Position numbers and translations under genes: made by a program. This document shows, one piece after another, positions 19,557 through 28,711 of a stretch of DNA of 64,000 nucleotides. This DNA comes from an uncultured Salinicoccus sp. (lineage in GTDB: Bacteria > Bacillota > Bacilli > Staphylococcales > Salinicoccaceae), in the NCBI GenBank assembly GCA_947494965.1, contig CANLWV010000003.1:1-64000 (forward strand), written 5' to 3'. The stretch's first letter is position 1. Each line of letters starts with the position of its first letter. The notes beneath the pieces were generated by a model, which was not told the origin of the DNA, did not search any database, and saw only the letters and a program-made list of their open reading frames with translations.

Positions 19557-19876
19557 TATTTCGGGGTCGTCGTCCATACTTTACTGTTTTTATGCCGTTT
19601 GGTATGTGCATAGACATTTTCACCTGCATAATCTTCATTGGTATATACGGTAATATCAAAGTATTTTCCATCTTCCGAGAAAGGCTCTTCCAGATAGACG
19701 TCTTTTAAATGTTCGTATAAATGCTTCATGCCTTCCATCTTAAGGCCCGGGTATTCCCGTAGGACACGCTTCTGCAATCGTGCACCCGATCCGGCCACTT
19801 CCTGCAAAACAATCACAAACGTCTCATCTTCTTTTATCACATCATCAAATATATTGGTCTGTCCAAAATCACGCAT
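19556..19876 (-). CDS. Unknown 106-residue protein, last gene of the kyn operon
   Basis: I do not recognise this family. It is a soluble, mixed-charge protein with no signal peptide, membrane segment or cysteine. The N-terminal half looks like an alpha/beta fold (FVIVLQEVAGSGARLQKRVLREYPG), and the C-terminal third is rich in Tyr, Asn and Lys and ends KVWTTTPK. It begins 15 bases after the kynA stop with a GGAAGGGTGG ribosome site and stops at the operon's terminator, so it is transcribed with kynUBA. It may be a small ligand-binding or regulatory protein tied to tryptophan breakdown, but that rests on position only. Confidence 0.7.
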   Translation of the reverse strand: MRDFGQTNIFDDVIKEDETFVIVLQEVAGSGARLQKRVLREYPGLKMEGMKHLYEHLKDVYLEEPFSEDGKYFDITVYTNEDYAGENVYAHTKRHKNSKVWTTTPK

Positions 19877-19891
19877 TGCAAGCCACCCTTC

Positions 19892-20734
19892 CTAAAGTTC
19901 AGTACGTAATTCCCAAAGTTCTTCGAAGAAATAATCATCTATGACGCGTTTCAGATAGTTCACACCAGAGCTCCCCCCTGTGCCTTTCTTGAAACCGATG
20001 ATCCTCTCGACAGTCTTCATATGCCTAAATCGCCATTGACTGTACAGGTCTTCCACATCAACCAGTTTTTCGAGCATCTCATACAGTTCAAAATAATCTT
20101 CAGTATTGAGGTATATCTGTTTGAAGGCCTCTTTGACGGATGGATTAGGCACATATTTCTCCATTACATCGCGCTCGAGGACTTCTTTGTCTATATTGAA
20201 GCCCGCCCTATCCACAGCGCGGATAACTTCATCATAGATACTCGGTGACATGATCTGCTTTTTCAACTTCGCATGGATGATAGGATCTTTTTCATAAATC
20301 TTTAATGCATGTGTCGTCTTGTAGCCGAGACTGAATTCCATCATGCGGTTTTGATAGGATTGAAAACCGGATGCATTACCTAGTGCTTCCCTGAATTTTA
20401 GATAGTCGCTTGGAGTCATTGTTGAAAGTACATCCCATGCAGCAATGATCTGCCTTTGTATATTCGTCACCCGCGCAAGTTTTTTGAACGATTCCCTGAA
20501 ATTATCCGCCCTTATATCTTTAATGGCTGAATTTATTTCATGGATGATGAGTTTCATCCACAATTCCGTCACCTGGTGGATGATGATGAACAATGTCTCA
20601 TCGTGTTCTTCACTCATAGTGTCCTGGGCAAACAGTATTTGCTCCAGGTTGAGGTATTCGCTGTATGTCATATCTTTTGTAAAATCAGTCTTCACTTCTT
20701 CTCCGTCTAGTGTATGATCCTGATAATCAGTCAT
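19892..20734 (-). CDS. kynA: Tryptophan 2,3-dioxygenase
   Basis: 280 residues, normal for bacterial TDO. Key segments are all there: FIIIHQVTELWMKLIIHEI near the N terminus (distal haem-pocket His in HQVTE), SGFQSYQNRMMEF, and WRFRHMKTVERIIGFKKGTGGSSGVNYLK, with the proximal haem-ligand His in RHMKTVERIIG and the substrate-gating GTGGSSG loop. It oxidises L-tryptophan to N-formylkynurenine. It overlaps kynB by 8 bases in the kynUBA order. Confidence 0.96.
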   Translation of the reverse strand: MTDYQDHTLDGEEVKTDFTKDMTYSEYLNLEQILFAQDTMSEEHDETLFIIIHQVTELWMKLIIHEINSAIKDIRADNFRESFKKLARVTNIQRQIIAAWDVLSTMTPSDYLKFREALGNASGFQSYQNRMMEFSLGYKTTHALKIYEKDPIIHAKLKKQIMSPSIYDEVIRAVDRAGFNIDKEVLERDVMEKYVPNPSVKEAFKQIYLNTEDYFELYEMLEKLVDVEDLYSQWRFRHMKTVERIIGFKKGTGGSSGVNYLKRVIDDYFFEELWELRTEL

Positions 20735-21356
20735 TTAAATCCCCCTTATACTGCAGCGCTGCACGCACTGGCGAACCATCCGCCCCTTTAATCTTCAATG
20801 GCAATGCAACAAATTCATAGTAGCCTGGAGTGACATCGTCCAGCACTGCATTTTCAAGAATCATGATGTCTCTCTCATGGAGTAGATGATGAATATCAAG
20901 GGTTTTGGAGTCAATCGGATCTACTGAAGTGACATCTGTCCCGAACAGTTTGATTCCTTGAGCAGCCATATATTCCACTGCCCTTTTTTCAAGCACGGGT
21001 ATACTTTCCGGAAAAACTGTAGTGTCGGTTTTTCTTTTAGTTTTTATAAGCAGTATATTCCCTCTGATATCAAACTGCTTGATTGCCTCAAGACCCAGTT
21101 CTTTCGGGTTTTCTATTGCTATCACTGTCGCCTCTCCGATATATCGGTTGATATCCAGCTGATCGACGGTATCGCCATCTTCCTCGAAATGAAATGGCGC
21201 ATCAATATGGGTACCGATATGAGTGCTCGTTGTGATCTTTCCAATATTCACGGAACCACTCTCTGCCTTGGTAACAGTACGTTCATAGGCAAAAGGCGTA
21301 TCCTCAGGCCAATGTGCGATATCCTCTTCAAGCATCTGGGTAATATCCATCCACAC
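20727..21356 (-). CDS. kynB: Kynurenine formamidase (arylformamidase)
   Basis: 209 residues of the cyclase family with the metal-binding motif STHIGTHIDAPFHF at about 41-54, which holds the His/Asp zinc ligands. It removes formate from N-formylkynurenine. The start is most likely the GTG at 21356, which shares a base with the kynU stop codon (TAGTG) and has GGGGAG ten bases upstream; an ATG six bases on is the alternative. Translation is coupled to kynU and overlaps kynA. Confidence 0.94.
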   Translation of the reverse strand: MWMDITQMLEEDIAHWPEDTPFAYERTVTKAESGSVNIGKITTSTHIGTHIDAPFHFEEDGDTVDQLDINRYIGEATVIAIENPKELGLEAIKQFDIRGNILLIKTKRKTDTTVFPESIPVLEKRAVEYMAAQGIKLFGTDVTSVDPIDSKTLDIHHLLHERDIMILENAVLDDVTPGYYEFVALPLKIKGADGSPVRAALQYKGDLND

Positions 21357-22621
21357 TAGGCAATCACTCCCCGCTTATTCTCAAACTTTTCATATAGCCG
21401 TCCATCCATAATTTCTTTTAATATCATTATCGTATGATACACATCTTCAAATGAGTTGTAGAGGGCAACGGGTGCAATTCGGACGTAGCTCGGCGCCCTG
21501 AAATCGGGAATGACGCCCTTGGATTTCAACGCTGCATTGATGCCTGCTGCATTGGGGTGGCCAATTAGGATATGGCCCCCTCTTGCATCGTAATCTTTCG
21601 GGGTGACGATTTCAATTTCATCTCCCTCGAACATATCCTCAATCATCGCAATCATGAAATCCGTCAATTCGAGGGATTTTTTGCGGATGGCTGCAATGCC
21701 TGCCTCCTCAAATATTTCGAGTGAGCCAAGAAGCGGCGCCATAGAAAAGATGTGGGGGGTCCCGACTTGGTACTGGCTGATGTCGGAGGCAGGATCAAAC
21801 GTATGGGACATATCGAACTGGGTTTCTTTATTATTGCCGAACCATCCCCTCAGAGAGACTTCCCGAGAATGGTGTTTTTCACTCACATACAATCCGGCAA
21901 CAGAACCTGGGCCACCATTTAGATGTTTGTAAGTACACCAGATTGCAAAATCAACCCCCCACTCCTTTAAATCATGAGGGATTGCACCGATTGAGTGGCA
22001 CAGGTCAAAACCGATAATGATGTCATGCTTTTTTGCATGCTCTGTTATCTGTTCCATGTCCAAAATCTGTCCACTCCTGTATAGGACAGAAGGCAAAAGA
22101 ACCAATGCGATACTATCATCCATCATATTTATGATGGTCTCTGTTGACAATGTATGCCCGTTCGGGGAAGGCACTTTGACCATACCATCCGAGTAGCCGG
22201 CATCATCGAGGATTGCTTGCACAGCATAAATATCAGAAGGGAAGTTCAATTCATCCACCAAGATCTTATACCGCTCCTCTGTCGGTTTATAGAGCGTCCT
22301 TACCGTCTGATGGATATTCATTGTAGTTGAATTCGTCGCGAGCACTTCGTGGTGCCCGGCTCCAATGAGATCAGCCATCATTTGCCCTATGCGTTCGCTC
22401 ATATAGAACCACGGCCGTTCCCCTTCGGTCCATCCATCGATGGCATGGCGTTTCCAATCTTCCATGACCGAGAGCAGACTTTCCTCAGCTGCCTTGCTCA
22501 TCAGCCCTAGGGAGTTGCCGTCCATATAATAACTGCCTGAACCGATATAGAACTGTGATCTGAATTTCGCCAATGAATCATTTGAATCTTTACTGTGTGC
22601 TACTTTCAACCATTCTTCCAT
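21356..22621 (-). CDS. kynU: Kynureninase
   Basis: 421 residues from the ATG at 22621, six bases after a strong AAGGAGG; the frame running back to 22681 has no ribosome site. A fold-type I PLP enzyme with LATNSTTMNIHQ (phosphate pocket), GFDLCHSIGAIPHDL (Asp that contacts the PLP ring) and WCTYKHLNGGPGS, whose Lys forms the Schiff base. It cleaves kynurenine to anthranilate and alanine. First gene of kynUBA-orf106. No kynurenine monooxygenase or later quinolinate genes are seen, so the pathway here ends at anthranilate. Confidence 0.95.
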   Translation of the reverse strand: MEEWLKVAHSKDSNDSLAKFRSQFYIGSGSYYMDGNSLGLMSKAAEESLLSVMEDWKRHAIDGWTEGERPWFYMSERIGQMMADLIGAGHHEVLATNSTTMNIHQTVRTLYKPTEERYKILVDELNFPSDIYAVQAILDDAGYSDGMVKVPSPNGHTLSTETIINMMDDSIALVLLPSVLYRSGQILDMEQITEHAKKHDIIIGFDLCHSIGAIPHDLKEWGVDFAIWCTYKHLNGGPGSVAGLYVSEKHHSREVSLRGWFGNNKETQFDMSHTFDPASDISQYQVGTPHIFSMAPLLGSLEIFEEAGIAAIRKKSLELTDFMIAMIEDMFEGDEIEIVTPKDYDARGGHILIGHPNAAGINAALKSKGVIPDFRAPSYVRIAPVALYNSFEDVYHTIMILKEIMDGRLYEKFENKRGVIA

Positions 22622-22658
22622 AATATGCCTCCTTATTGTAAATGTAAGCCTTTTCTCC

Positions 22659-22664
22659 ATTATA
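22659..22664 (-). promoter_or_regulatory. Probable -10 of the kyn operon promoter
   Basis: TATAAT on the minus strand, 38 bases upstream of the kynU start. The -35 is poor (TTTAAT at 16 nt), which suggests an activated or regulated promoter in the short divergent region shared with the SDR gene. Confidence 0.45.
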
Positions 22665-22760
22665 CAGCGAAATCCCCACAATTAAAGTCTCATCCATGTC
22701 TGTTCTTCCCCCTCTTTGTTATAATGATAATATAGCAATGAACAAGAAGGAGAATCGTAT

Positions 22761-23477
22761 ATGCAGGAGATTACTGGTAAATATGCAGTCATCACGGGCG
22801 GCACACGCGGCATTGGACTGGCAACAGCCCATGCTTTGGCCGAAGAAGGTGTAAACGTAGCAATAATCGGAAGAAATGCCGACACTTTGGCTGATGCTGC
22901 CGATTCACTCAGAAAACATGATGTACAGATTGTCGCTTTGAACGGAGATGTTTCACGTAATGAGGATGTAACACGCATGTTGAACGAAGTGAAGGATGCT
23001 TTCCCTCGCATCGATATACTCATCAATAATGCCGGCATCATGAAACATATGCCTTTCCTTGAAAGTTCCGAAGATGACTTAAGTGAGATGATGAATGTCA
23101 ACCTGTTCGGCATCTACAATATGATGCATGGCGTCCTCCCGATGATGCAGGAGCAAGGTCTTGGTGATGTCATCAACATCTCTTCCATGTCCGGCTTGAA
23201 GGCTTCCTCACATAGCGCACTCTATTCTGCCACTAAATATGCTGTCATAGGCATGACAGAAGGCGTGATGCAGGAAATGCGCAAACATAATATTCGCGTT
23301 TCCTACTTGACACCGTCAGCCGTGCTGACTGACCTCATTGGAGAATCCAGCCTGAAAGAAGAATCAATGACCCATCCGGAAGATATTGCGGACATCATTG
23401 TCAGTCAACTCAAGCTGAATCCGCGCACTTTCATCAAAACAAGTCAAATGTGGGCAACCAATCCCATCCACAAATAA
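22761..23477 (+). CDS. Short-chain dehydrogenase/reductase (FabG-like)
   Basis: 238 residues of the classical SDR family: cofactor motif TGGTRGIGLA (13-22), NNAGI at about 88-92, catalytic Ser in INISSMSG and YSATK (Tyr-x3-Lys) near 154-158. The preference for NADPH is suggested by Arg-Asn after the second strand (GRNADT). Substrate unknown; annotation as 3-ketoacyl-ACP reductase would be overconfident because a housekeeping fabG normally sits in a fab operon. AAGAAGGAG precedes the ATG, and the hemerythrin-like gene follows after 21 bases. Confidence 0.88.
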   Translation: MQEITGKYAVITGGTRGIGLATAHALAEEGVNVAIIGRNADTLADAADSLRKHDVQIVALNGDVSRNEDVTRMLNEVKDAFPRIDILINNAGIMKHMPFLESSEDDLSEMMNVNLFGIYNMMHGVLPMMQEQGLGDVINISSMSGLKASSHSALYSATKYAVIGMTEGVMQEMRKHNIRVSYLTPSAVLTDLIGESSLKEESMTHPEDIADIIVSQLKLNPRTFIKTSQMWATNPIHK

Positions 23478-23498
23478 TAAACGTTAAGGAGTGGTGAC

Positions 23499-23924
23499 AT
23501 GGCAGGACCTGCCCTGAAACAATTGCATGCACATAGAGCCATCCACGATGCAAGCCTAGGAGGTGCAGAGGATCACGTAGCCGATATGAAAATCATGCTG
23601 AATAAAATGGAACATAAGGAACTTGCTGAAGAAATGCAATCGTTCATCGAATTTGTTGAACAGCGTATATTGACACATGCCGACAGCGAAGAGGAAGATT
23701 CAGGGCTATATGAAGAAACTGTACGCAACAATCCCGATATGCATGACAAGATTCAACATCTGACCCGAGACCACGATCTGATGCGAATCATGATCGATAA
23801 GATGAAGGATGAACTTTCCAAAGATGAAGTCGATTTCCAAAAGCTTGTAGATTACTCTGTTTCAATCGTCATTGTAGATGAGATCCATTCACGGGATGAA
23901 GAAGCATTGCTGCTGTCCGAATAA
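23499..23924 (+). CDS. Hemerythrin-like (HHE domain) protein
   Basis: 141 residues, almost all helical. His and acidic residues are spaced as in HHE cation-binding proteins: HRAIH near 12-16, FVEQRILTHADSEEEDSGLYEE (about 56-77) and HDKIQHLTRDHDLMR (about 86-100), followed by DEIHSRDEEALL, consistent with a four-helix di-iron site. Such proteins sense or bind oxygen, NO or iron. It is the second gene after the SDR with a GGAGTGGTG ribosome site. A DnrN/ScdA-type repair role is not supported because the ScdA N-terminal domain is missing. Confidence 0.7.
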   Translation: MAGPALKQLHAHRAIHDASLGGAEDHVADMKIMLNKMEHKELAEEMQSFIEFVEQRILTHADSEEEDSGLYEETVRNNPDMHDKIQHLTRDHDLMRIMIDKMKDELSKDEVDFQKLVDYSVSIVIVDEIHSRDEEALLLSE

Positions 23925-23928
23925 TAAG

Positions 23929-23963
23929 AAAAAGTGCCCAGCCGTAGCCGGTTGGGCACTTTT
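23929..23963. terminator. Bidirectional terminator between HHE gene and glgP
   Basis: AAAAGTGCCCA...TGGGCACTTTT: an 11-bp stem flanked by A and T runs, able to end transcription in both directions between convergent genes. Confidence 0.9.
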
Positions 23964-23970
23964 CATGCAA

Positions 23971-26319
23971 TCATCCTTTATTGACAAGCCATATTTCTTT
24001 TGCATACTCTTCAAGCGTCCGGTCGGATGAAAATTTACCGGCGTTCGCCATATTGATGAATCCTTTCCTGTAAAACATCTTCGGATCTTTAAAATCACTT
24101 GCTATCTGATCCTGCGCCTCACGATAACTTGCAAAATCTTCCAGCACGAAGTACTGGTCGTCATGGATGAGGCTGTCATATAAGTCTTGGAACATACCGG
24201 TGTTATTGTCGTTGAAAGTCCCGTCAACAAGCGACTCGACCACGTCTTTCAACCCTTCTGTCTTCTTAAGAGCCTTTTTGGGATCATATTCACCGCGTTT
24301 TTCTACAACTTCAGCAACTTCCATTCCAAAGATGTAATTGTTCTCCCGACCCGCTTCCTCTACGATTTCCACATTCGCGCCATCCATCGTACCGACTGTG
24401 ACGGCACCATTCAGCATGAATTTCATATTGCCTGTTCCAGAAGCTTCCTTCCCGGCCAGGGAAATTTGTTCTGAAACATCGGCTGCTGGGAACAGCTTCT
24501 CTGCATAGGAGACACCGTAGTTTTCCACGAACACGACCTTGATGATAGTGTTGACCTCCGGATCTTTATTCACTCTATTTGCAAGCTCATTGATGAATTT
24601 GATGATTGATTTTGCAGCATAATAGCCGGGAGCCGCTTTCGCTCCAAAGATGAAGCTCCGCTTGGTCCAATCGGCATCAGGTTCTGCTTTGATGCGGTTA
24701 TACAAGTCTGCTATATAGAACGCCATCATAAGCTGACGCTTATATTCGTGCAGGCGCTTTATCTGGATGTCGAAGATGGAATCGGGGTCGATATCGACTT
24801 CCTCGTGGAAGCGTATATAATCGGCAAGTTCCACTTTCTTTTCTTTTTTGACGTGTATGAAACGCTCCAGCACTTCCTCTTCTTCAAATCTTCCTTCAAT
24901 ACCCTTCAACTTCATCAGATCAGTGATCCAATCTTTTGAACCAATCAAATCGGTGATCATTTCACTTAATTGAGGATTCGATTGCAATAGCCATCTCCTT
25001 TGAGTAATGCCGTTAGTCTTGTTGAGTATGCGGTCAGGAAAAATATTATGCCACGCTTTGATGACATCCGTTTTCAGCAGTTCGGTGTGGATGGCAGCTA
25101 CACCGTTGACAGCACTAGTTGCATAGATGGACATAAAAGCCATATGAATCGAGTTGTTTTGGATGATCAGGTATTTATGCCAATCTGACTCATCTACATT
25201 CCACTCTTTTAGTTCGCCGATCAGACGTGCATTAATCTGTTCAATATAAGGATAGAGGTTCGGCACTGCCGAGATGAACAAATCCTTTTCCCAAACTTCC
25301 AGTGCTTCTGCCAATAGCGTATGGTTCGTATACGCCATCGATTTTTGGGTGATATCGAAAGCTTTTTCGAACTCCACACCCTCATTTTCAAGCAGTCGGA
25401 TTAATTCAGGTATCGCCATGGCTGGATGGGTGTCGTTCAACTGTATGGAATGCATCTTGGAGAAATCATCATAGTTCTTATGGCCTTCCGCCTTATAATT
25501 CTCCATAAGATCCTGCAAAGAGGCCGATGTGAAGAAATATTGCTGCTTCAATCTGAGGCGTTTGCCTTCATACGGCGAGTCATTGGGGTAGAGTATGCGC
25601 GAAATCGTTTCTGCTTCGTTCTGGGCACGGACAGACTCGATGTACTTGCCTTCATCGAATGCATTAAAATCGAATTTATTGATGGCTTCCGCTTTCCATA
25701 GACGCAGCGTATTGATTGTCTCCCCTCCATACCCTACAATCGGCATATCATAAGGGACCGCTTCTACTTTGTCCGCTTCACTGAATTCAACAACCCTCGT
25801 ATCATTGCTGTTCTTTATAAGCCACGGATTGTCATGCTCAAGCCACGGATCCGCTTCCTCCACCTGAAAACCATTAACAAAATTTTGCTTGAATATGCCA
25901 TATTGGTAAAGGATTCCATAGCCCGACAAAGGATAATCAAGGGTTGCCCCTGAGTCGAGGAAACAAGCAGCCAGACGGCCCAATCCTCCATTTCCGAGGC
26001 CAGCATCATCCTCAGCTTCCTCGAGGGCATTATAGTCGACTCCCATCTCTTCAAGTGTACGTTTGACTTCATCTTCCATACCCACATTGACAAGGTTATT
26101 GCTGAGTGCGCGTCCCATCAGGAACTCTGCAGACAGGTAATAGGCCTGTTTCTTCTTTTTGAATTTATTTTTTGATTCTATCCATCTTGGCACAAGTTGT
26201 TCCATGACTGCATTGCCAACCACGATGAACTGTTCTTTTTCATTCAATTCATAGAAGGATTGTCCATGGCTCTCATACGCCTGGCCTTCGATTCTTTCTT
26301 TGAGTTTTAATGATGTCAT
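23971..26319 (-). CDS. glgP: Glycogen/maltodextrin phosphorylase
   Basis: 782 residues, slightly short but complete for GT35. Contains AEDDAGLGNGGLGRLAACFLDS (phosphorylase signature near 82-103), the maltodextrin-binding region, and EASGTGNMKFMLNGAVTVGTMDGANVE with the PLP-binding Lys near residue 630. It removes glucose 1-phosphate from alpha-1,4-glucan ends. Its start overlaps the malQ stop by 4 bases, so the two are translationally coupled. With no glgBCDA genes nearby, the likely substrate is maltodextrin made by the amylase and MalQ. Confidence 0.95.
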   Translation of the reverse strand: MTSLKLKERIEGQAYESHGQSFYELNEKEQFIVVGNAVMEQLVPRWIESKNKFKKKKQAYYLSAEFLMGRALSNNLVNVGMEDEVKRTLEEMGVDYNALEEAEDDAGLGNGGLGRLAACFLDSGATLDYPLSGYGILYQYGIFKQNFVNGFQVEEADPWLEHDNPWLIKNSNDTRVVEFSEADKVEAVPYDMPIVGYGGETINTLRLWKAEAINKFDFNAFDEGKYIESVRAQNEAETISRILYPNDSPYEGKRLRLKQQYFFTSASLQDLMENYKAEGHKNYDDFSKMHSIQLNDTHPAMAIPELIRLLENEGVEFEKAFDITQKSMAYTNHTLLAEALEVWEKDLFISAVPNLYPYIEQINARLIGELKEWNVDESDWHKYLIIQNNSIHMAFMSIYATSAVNGVAAIHTELLKTDVIKAWHNIFPDRILNKTNGITQRRWLLQSNPQLSEMITDLIGSKDWITDLMKLKGIEGRFEEEEVLERFIHVKKEKKVELADYIRFHEEVDIDPDSIFDIQIKRLHEYKRQLMMAFYIADLYNRIKAEPDADWTKRSFIFGAKAAPGYYAAKSIIKFINELANRVNKDPEVNTIIKVVFVENYGVSYAEKLFPAADVSEQISLAGKEASGTGNMKFMLNGAVTVGTMDGANVEIVEEAGRENNYIFGMEVAEVVEKRGEYDPKKALKKTEGLKDVVESLVDGTFNDNNTGMFQDLYDSLIHDDQYFVLEDFASYREAQDQIASDFKDPKMFYRKGFINMANAGKFSSDRTLEEYAKEIWLVNKG

Positions 26320-27797
26320 AGCGACCTCCCGTATCGTTCGTTCATATTTTTCAGATAGTCTTTATGCGCCTTGGTGAGCATACCAGGTGTCAAACGCCAT
26401 TCCCAATTGCCGCCAATTGTGGATGGGACGTTAAACCGCGCAGCATCATCCAGGCCCAGAAGATCCTGCACAGGTATAATTGCAAGATTCGAACTGGATG
26501 CAAAAACACCTCTGATGCAGCCGTTGACGTGCCCCTCTGCCTCAGTCAGGTTCAAATATGCTTGGACTTTGTTGAAAGTATCATTATCTGCACTATCCAG
26601 CCATCCCTTTGTGGTCTGTGTGTCATGGTTGCCTGTATAGGCAATCGTATGCCTTGTGTAGTTATGAGGAAGATATTCCGATTCTTTGCCTCCGAAACCA
26701 AATTGAAGCACTTTCATCCCTGGATAGCCGGTCGATGCAATAAGTTCATAAACTTCCTCGGTAAGGAATCCAAGGTCTTCAGCCAGTATATCCTTCTCCC
26801 CTAATTTTTCGCGTATGGCTTCAAAGAGAGACAGTCCAGGACCTTTCACCCATCTGCCATCTTCAGCCGTTTCGTCTTGGGCTGGCACTTCCCAATATGC
26901 TTCAAATCCTCTGAAATGGTCAATCCGCACAGTATCATATAATTCGAAGCTTTCTTCGACACGTCTGATCCACCAATGGTAACCCTCTTCCTTCATCTTC
27001 TCCCAATCATAGATGGGGTTCCCCCATAGCTGTCCGGTATCGCTCATCATATCGGGTGGAACTCCTGCCACCACACTCGGATGCAGGTTTTCATCAAGTT
27101 TATAGAGGTCTGGTCGCGACCATACATCGACACTGTCTGCAGCCACATAAATAGGTATGTCCCCAATAATCTTTATGCCCTTCCCATTGGCATACTCCTT
27201 AAGATCATGCCAATGTTCAAAGAAGAGATATTGGGTGAATACCCAAAACATTATCTCCGCTTCATGCTTCCCGTAGAAGCGCTGCAGCGTCTTATCATCC
27301 CGTAAGCGGTAGCGTTCAGGCCATTCCGTCCAGGCTGCATTATCATGGGCCCGTTTGATCGCCATAAACAGGGCGAAATCAGGCAGCCAATCTGAATGGC
27401 GCTCCATCATGGCTTCCAATTCATCTTTCACATCAGGATACGCACGTTGAAATGCTGTATCCAGCAACGCCATTTTACCTTCATATAATTTTGCGTAATC
27501 GACTGTCTCGTCATCTTCACCCAGATCCGTCTTCGTGATTTCAGATTTCCTCAGCCAACCGGATTCAATGACCCTATCCAGATCGATAAAATAAGGATTG
27601 CCGGCAAAAGCGGAAAAACTTTGATAGGGCGAGTCCCCGTAACTCGTAATGCCAAGCGGCAGTATCTGCCAGTACTTGGTTCTCGAAGCGCTGAGAAAAT
27701 CTACAAATTGGTATGCATTTTCTCCAAAATCACCAATTCCGTATTTCCCGGGTAATGAAGATATGTGAAGCAATATTCCACTGGAGCGCTCTTCCAT
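26316..27797 (-). CDS. malQ: 4-alpha-glucanotransferase (amylomaltase, GH77)
   Basis: 493 residues from the ATG at 27797, six bases after AAGGAGG. GH77 landmarks are RSSGILLHISSLPGKYGIGDFG at the start, DTVRIDHFRGFEAYW with the nucleophile Asp, ILAEDLGFLTEEV with the acid/base Glu, and AYTGNHDTQTTKGW with the third acid. It moves glucan segments between maltodextrins and feeds GlgP. First gene of malQ-glgP; a perfect cre site overlaps the leader, so glucose should shut the operon off through CcpA. Confidence 0.95.
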   Translation of the reverse strand: MEERSSGILLHISSLPGKYGIGDFGENAYQFVDFLSASRTKYWQILPLGITSYGDSPYQSFSAFAGNPYFIDLDRVIESGWLRKSEITKTDLGEDDETVDYAKLYEGKMALLDTAFQRAYPDVKDELEAMMERHSDWLPDFALFMAIKRAHDNAAWTEWPERYRLRDDKTLQRFYGKHEAEIMFWVFTQYLFFEHWHDLKEYANGKGIKIIGDIPIYVAADSVDVWSRPDLYKLDENLHPSVVAGVPPDMMSDTGQLWGNPIYDWEKMKEEGYHWWIRRVEESFELYDTVRIDHFRGFEAYWEVPAQDETAEDGRWVKGPGLSLFEAIREKLGEKDILAEDLGFLTEEVYELIASTGYPGMKVLQFGFGGKESEYLPHNYTRHTIAYTGNHDTQTTKGWLDSADNDTFNKVQAYLNLTEAEGHVNGCIRGVFASSSNLAIIPVQDLLGLDDAARFNVPSTIGGNWEWRLTPGMLTKAHKDYLKNMNERYGRSL

Positions 27798-27813
27798 ATG
27801 CATCCTCCTTTTG

Positions 27814-27827
27814 TGCAAACGTTTGCA
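27814..27827 (-). promoter_or_regulatory. Perfect palindromic cre site (CcpA) of malQ-glgP
   Basis: TGCAAACGTTTGCA is a perfect 14-bp palindrome that fits the cre consensus at every fixed position except W3 (C). It lies about 11 bases downstream of an extended -10 (TGGTATACT, hexamer at 27838-27843) and 17 upstream of the start codon. A site placed just after the transcription start normally blocks RNA polymerase. Confidence 0.85.
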
Positions 27828-27912
27828 ATTCCACTTAAGTATACCATATGCATTTACACTAAAATAACTTTATAATTGTTGATGTTACCACACATCGTAA
27901 GGAGGCTAAAAC

Positions 27913-28605
27913 TTGAAGGATTATAAAACGCTGCTATTCGATTTGGACGACACACTATTGGACTTTGGTCACGCTGAACAAACCGCTCTGAAGAAGGTCC
28001 TTGAATATCATGGGGTCACGAGCACCCCACAGCACTTCAGCATGTACAAGGAAATAAACAGAAAACATTGGGAGATGCTTGAACAAGATCTAATCACAAA
28101 AGAAGATGTCTTGAAGTTGCGTCACGAGCGTTTCTTCTCCACCCTTGGCCTTGAAGTCGATGGTCATGAAGTCGATAATCTGTACCGCAGCAATATCGCT
28201 GAGTACGGCACTCGGCTGTTCGATGGAGCCCTGGATCTCCTTCACAGTTTGTCACATCATCACGATCTGTACATCATCACCAACGGCGTCAAGGAGACTC
28301 AGGAGGCCCGACTTTTGAAATCAGGTTTGCAACCTTATTTTTTTGATGTTTTCATCAGTGAGGATACGGGGTATCAGAAACCTATGAAGGCTTTTTTTGA
28401 ACATGTAGCCATGAGTATTCCAGGATTTAGGCATGATGAAGCACTCATCGTCGGCGATTCGTTGACATCAGATATCAAAGGAGGCATCAATAGTGGAATA
28501 GACACATGCTGGTTCAACCCTGACAACCATACTAATCCTCATTCTTATGATCCTGATTATACGGTTAGACGGTTGGATGAACTTACAGAAATACTGAATT
28601 ACTGA
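27913..28605 (+). CDS. HAD-family pyrimidine 5'-nucleotidase (YjjG/YfnB type)
   Basis: 230 residues. HAD motif I FDLDDTLLDF (9-18), motif II ITNG, motif III Lys in GYQKPMKAFF and motif IV IVGDSLTSDIKGG, with a helical cap between. YjjG/YfnB enzymes dephosphorylate nucleoside monophosphates, including non-canonical ones, a housecleaning role. The start codon is TTG at 27913: AAGGAGG lies seven bases upstream and no ATG is suitably placed. Divergent from malQ. Confidence 0.88.
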   Translation: MKDYKTLLFDLDDTLLDFGHAEQTALKKVLEYHGVTSTPQHFSMYKEINRKHWEMLEQDLITKEDVLKLRHERFFSTLGLEVDGHEVDNLYRSNIAEYGTRLFDGALDLLHSLSHHHDLYIITNGVKETQEARLLKSGLQPYFFDVFISEDTGYQKPMKAFFEHVAMSIPGFRHDEALIVGDSLTSDIKGGINSGIDTCWFNPDNHTNPHSYDPDYTVRRLDELTEILNY

Positions 28606-28662
28606 AGGAGACGTTTCCCGTGAAACGATATGATGCATCCTAAAACTCGGCGGATTGAGCAC

Positions 28663-28696
28663 AAAAAAAGGAACGACACATTCATGTCGCCCCCTT
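28663..28696 (-). terminator. Terminator of the marR-type gene
   Basis: Minus-strand stem GGGGCGACA / TGTCGTTCC (one wobble) with a 6-nt loop and a run of seven T residues, downstream of the regulator's stop codon. Confidence 0.75.
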
Positions 28697-28711
28697 ACTA
28701 TGGAGTTCATA

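Noticed and set aside
15687..22621. One long operon of kyn and TRAP genes for tryptophan uptake and breakdown
   Set aside because: A strong terminator at 19532-19556 and a separate cre-bearing leader divide them; proximity alone does not assign the substrate.
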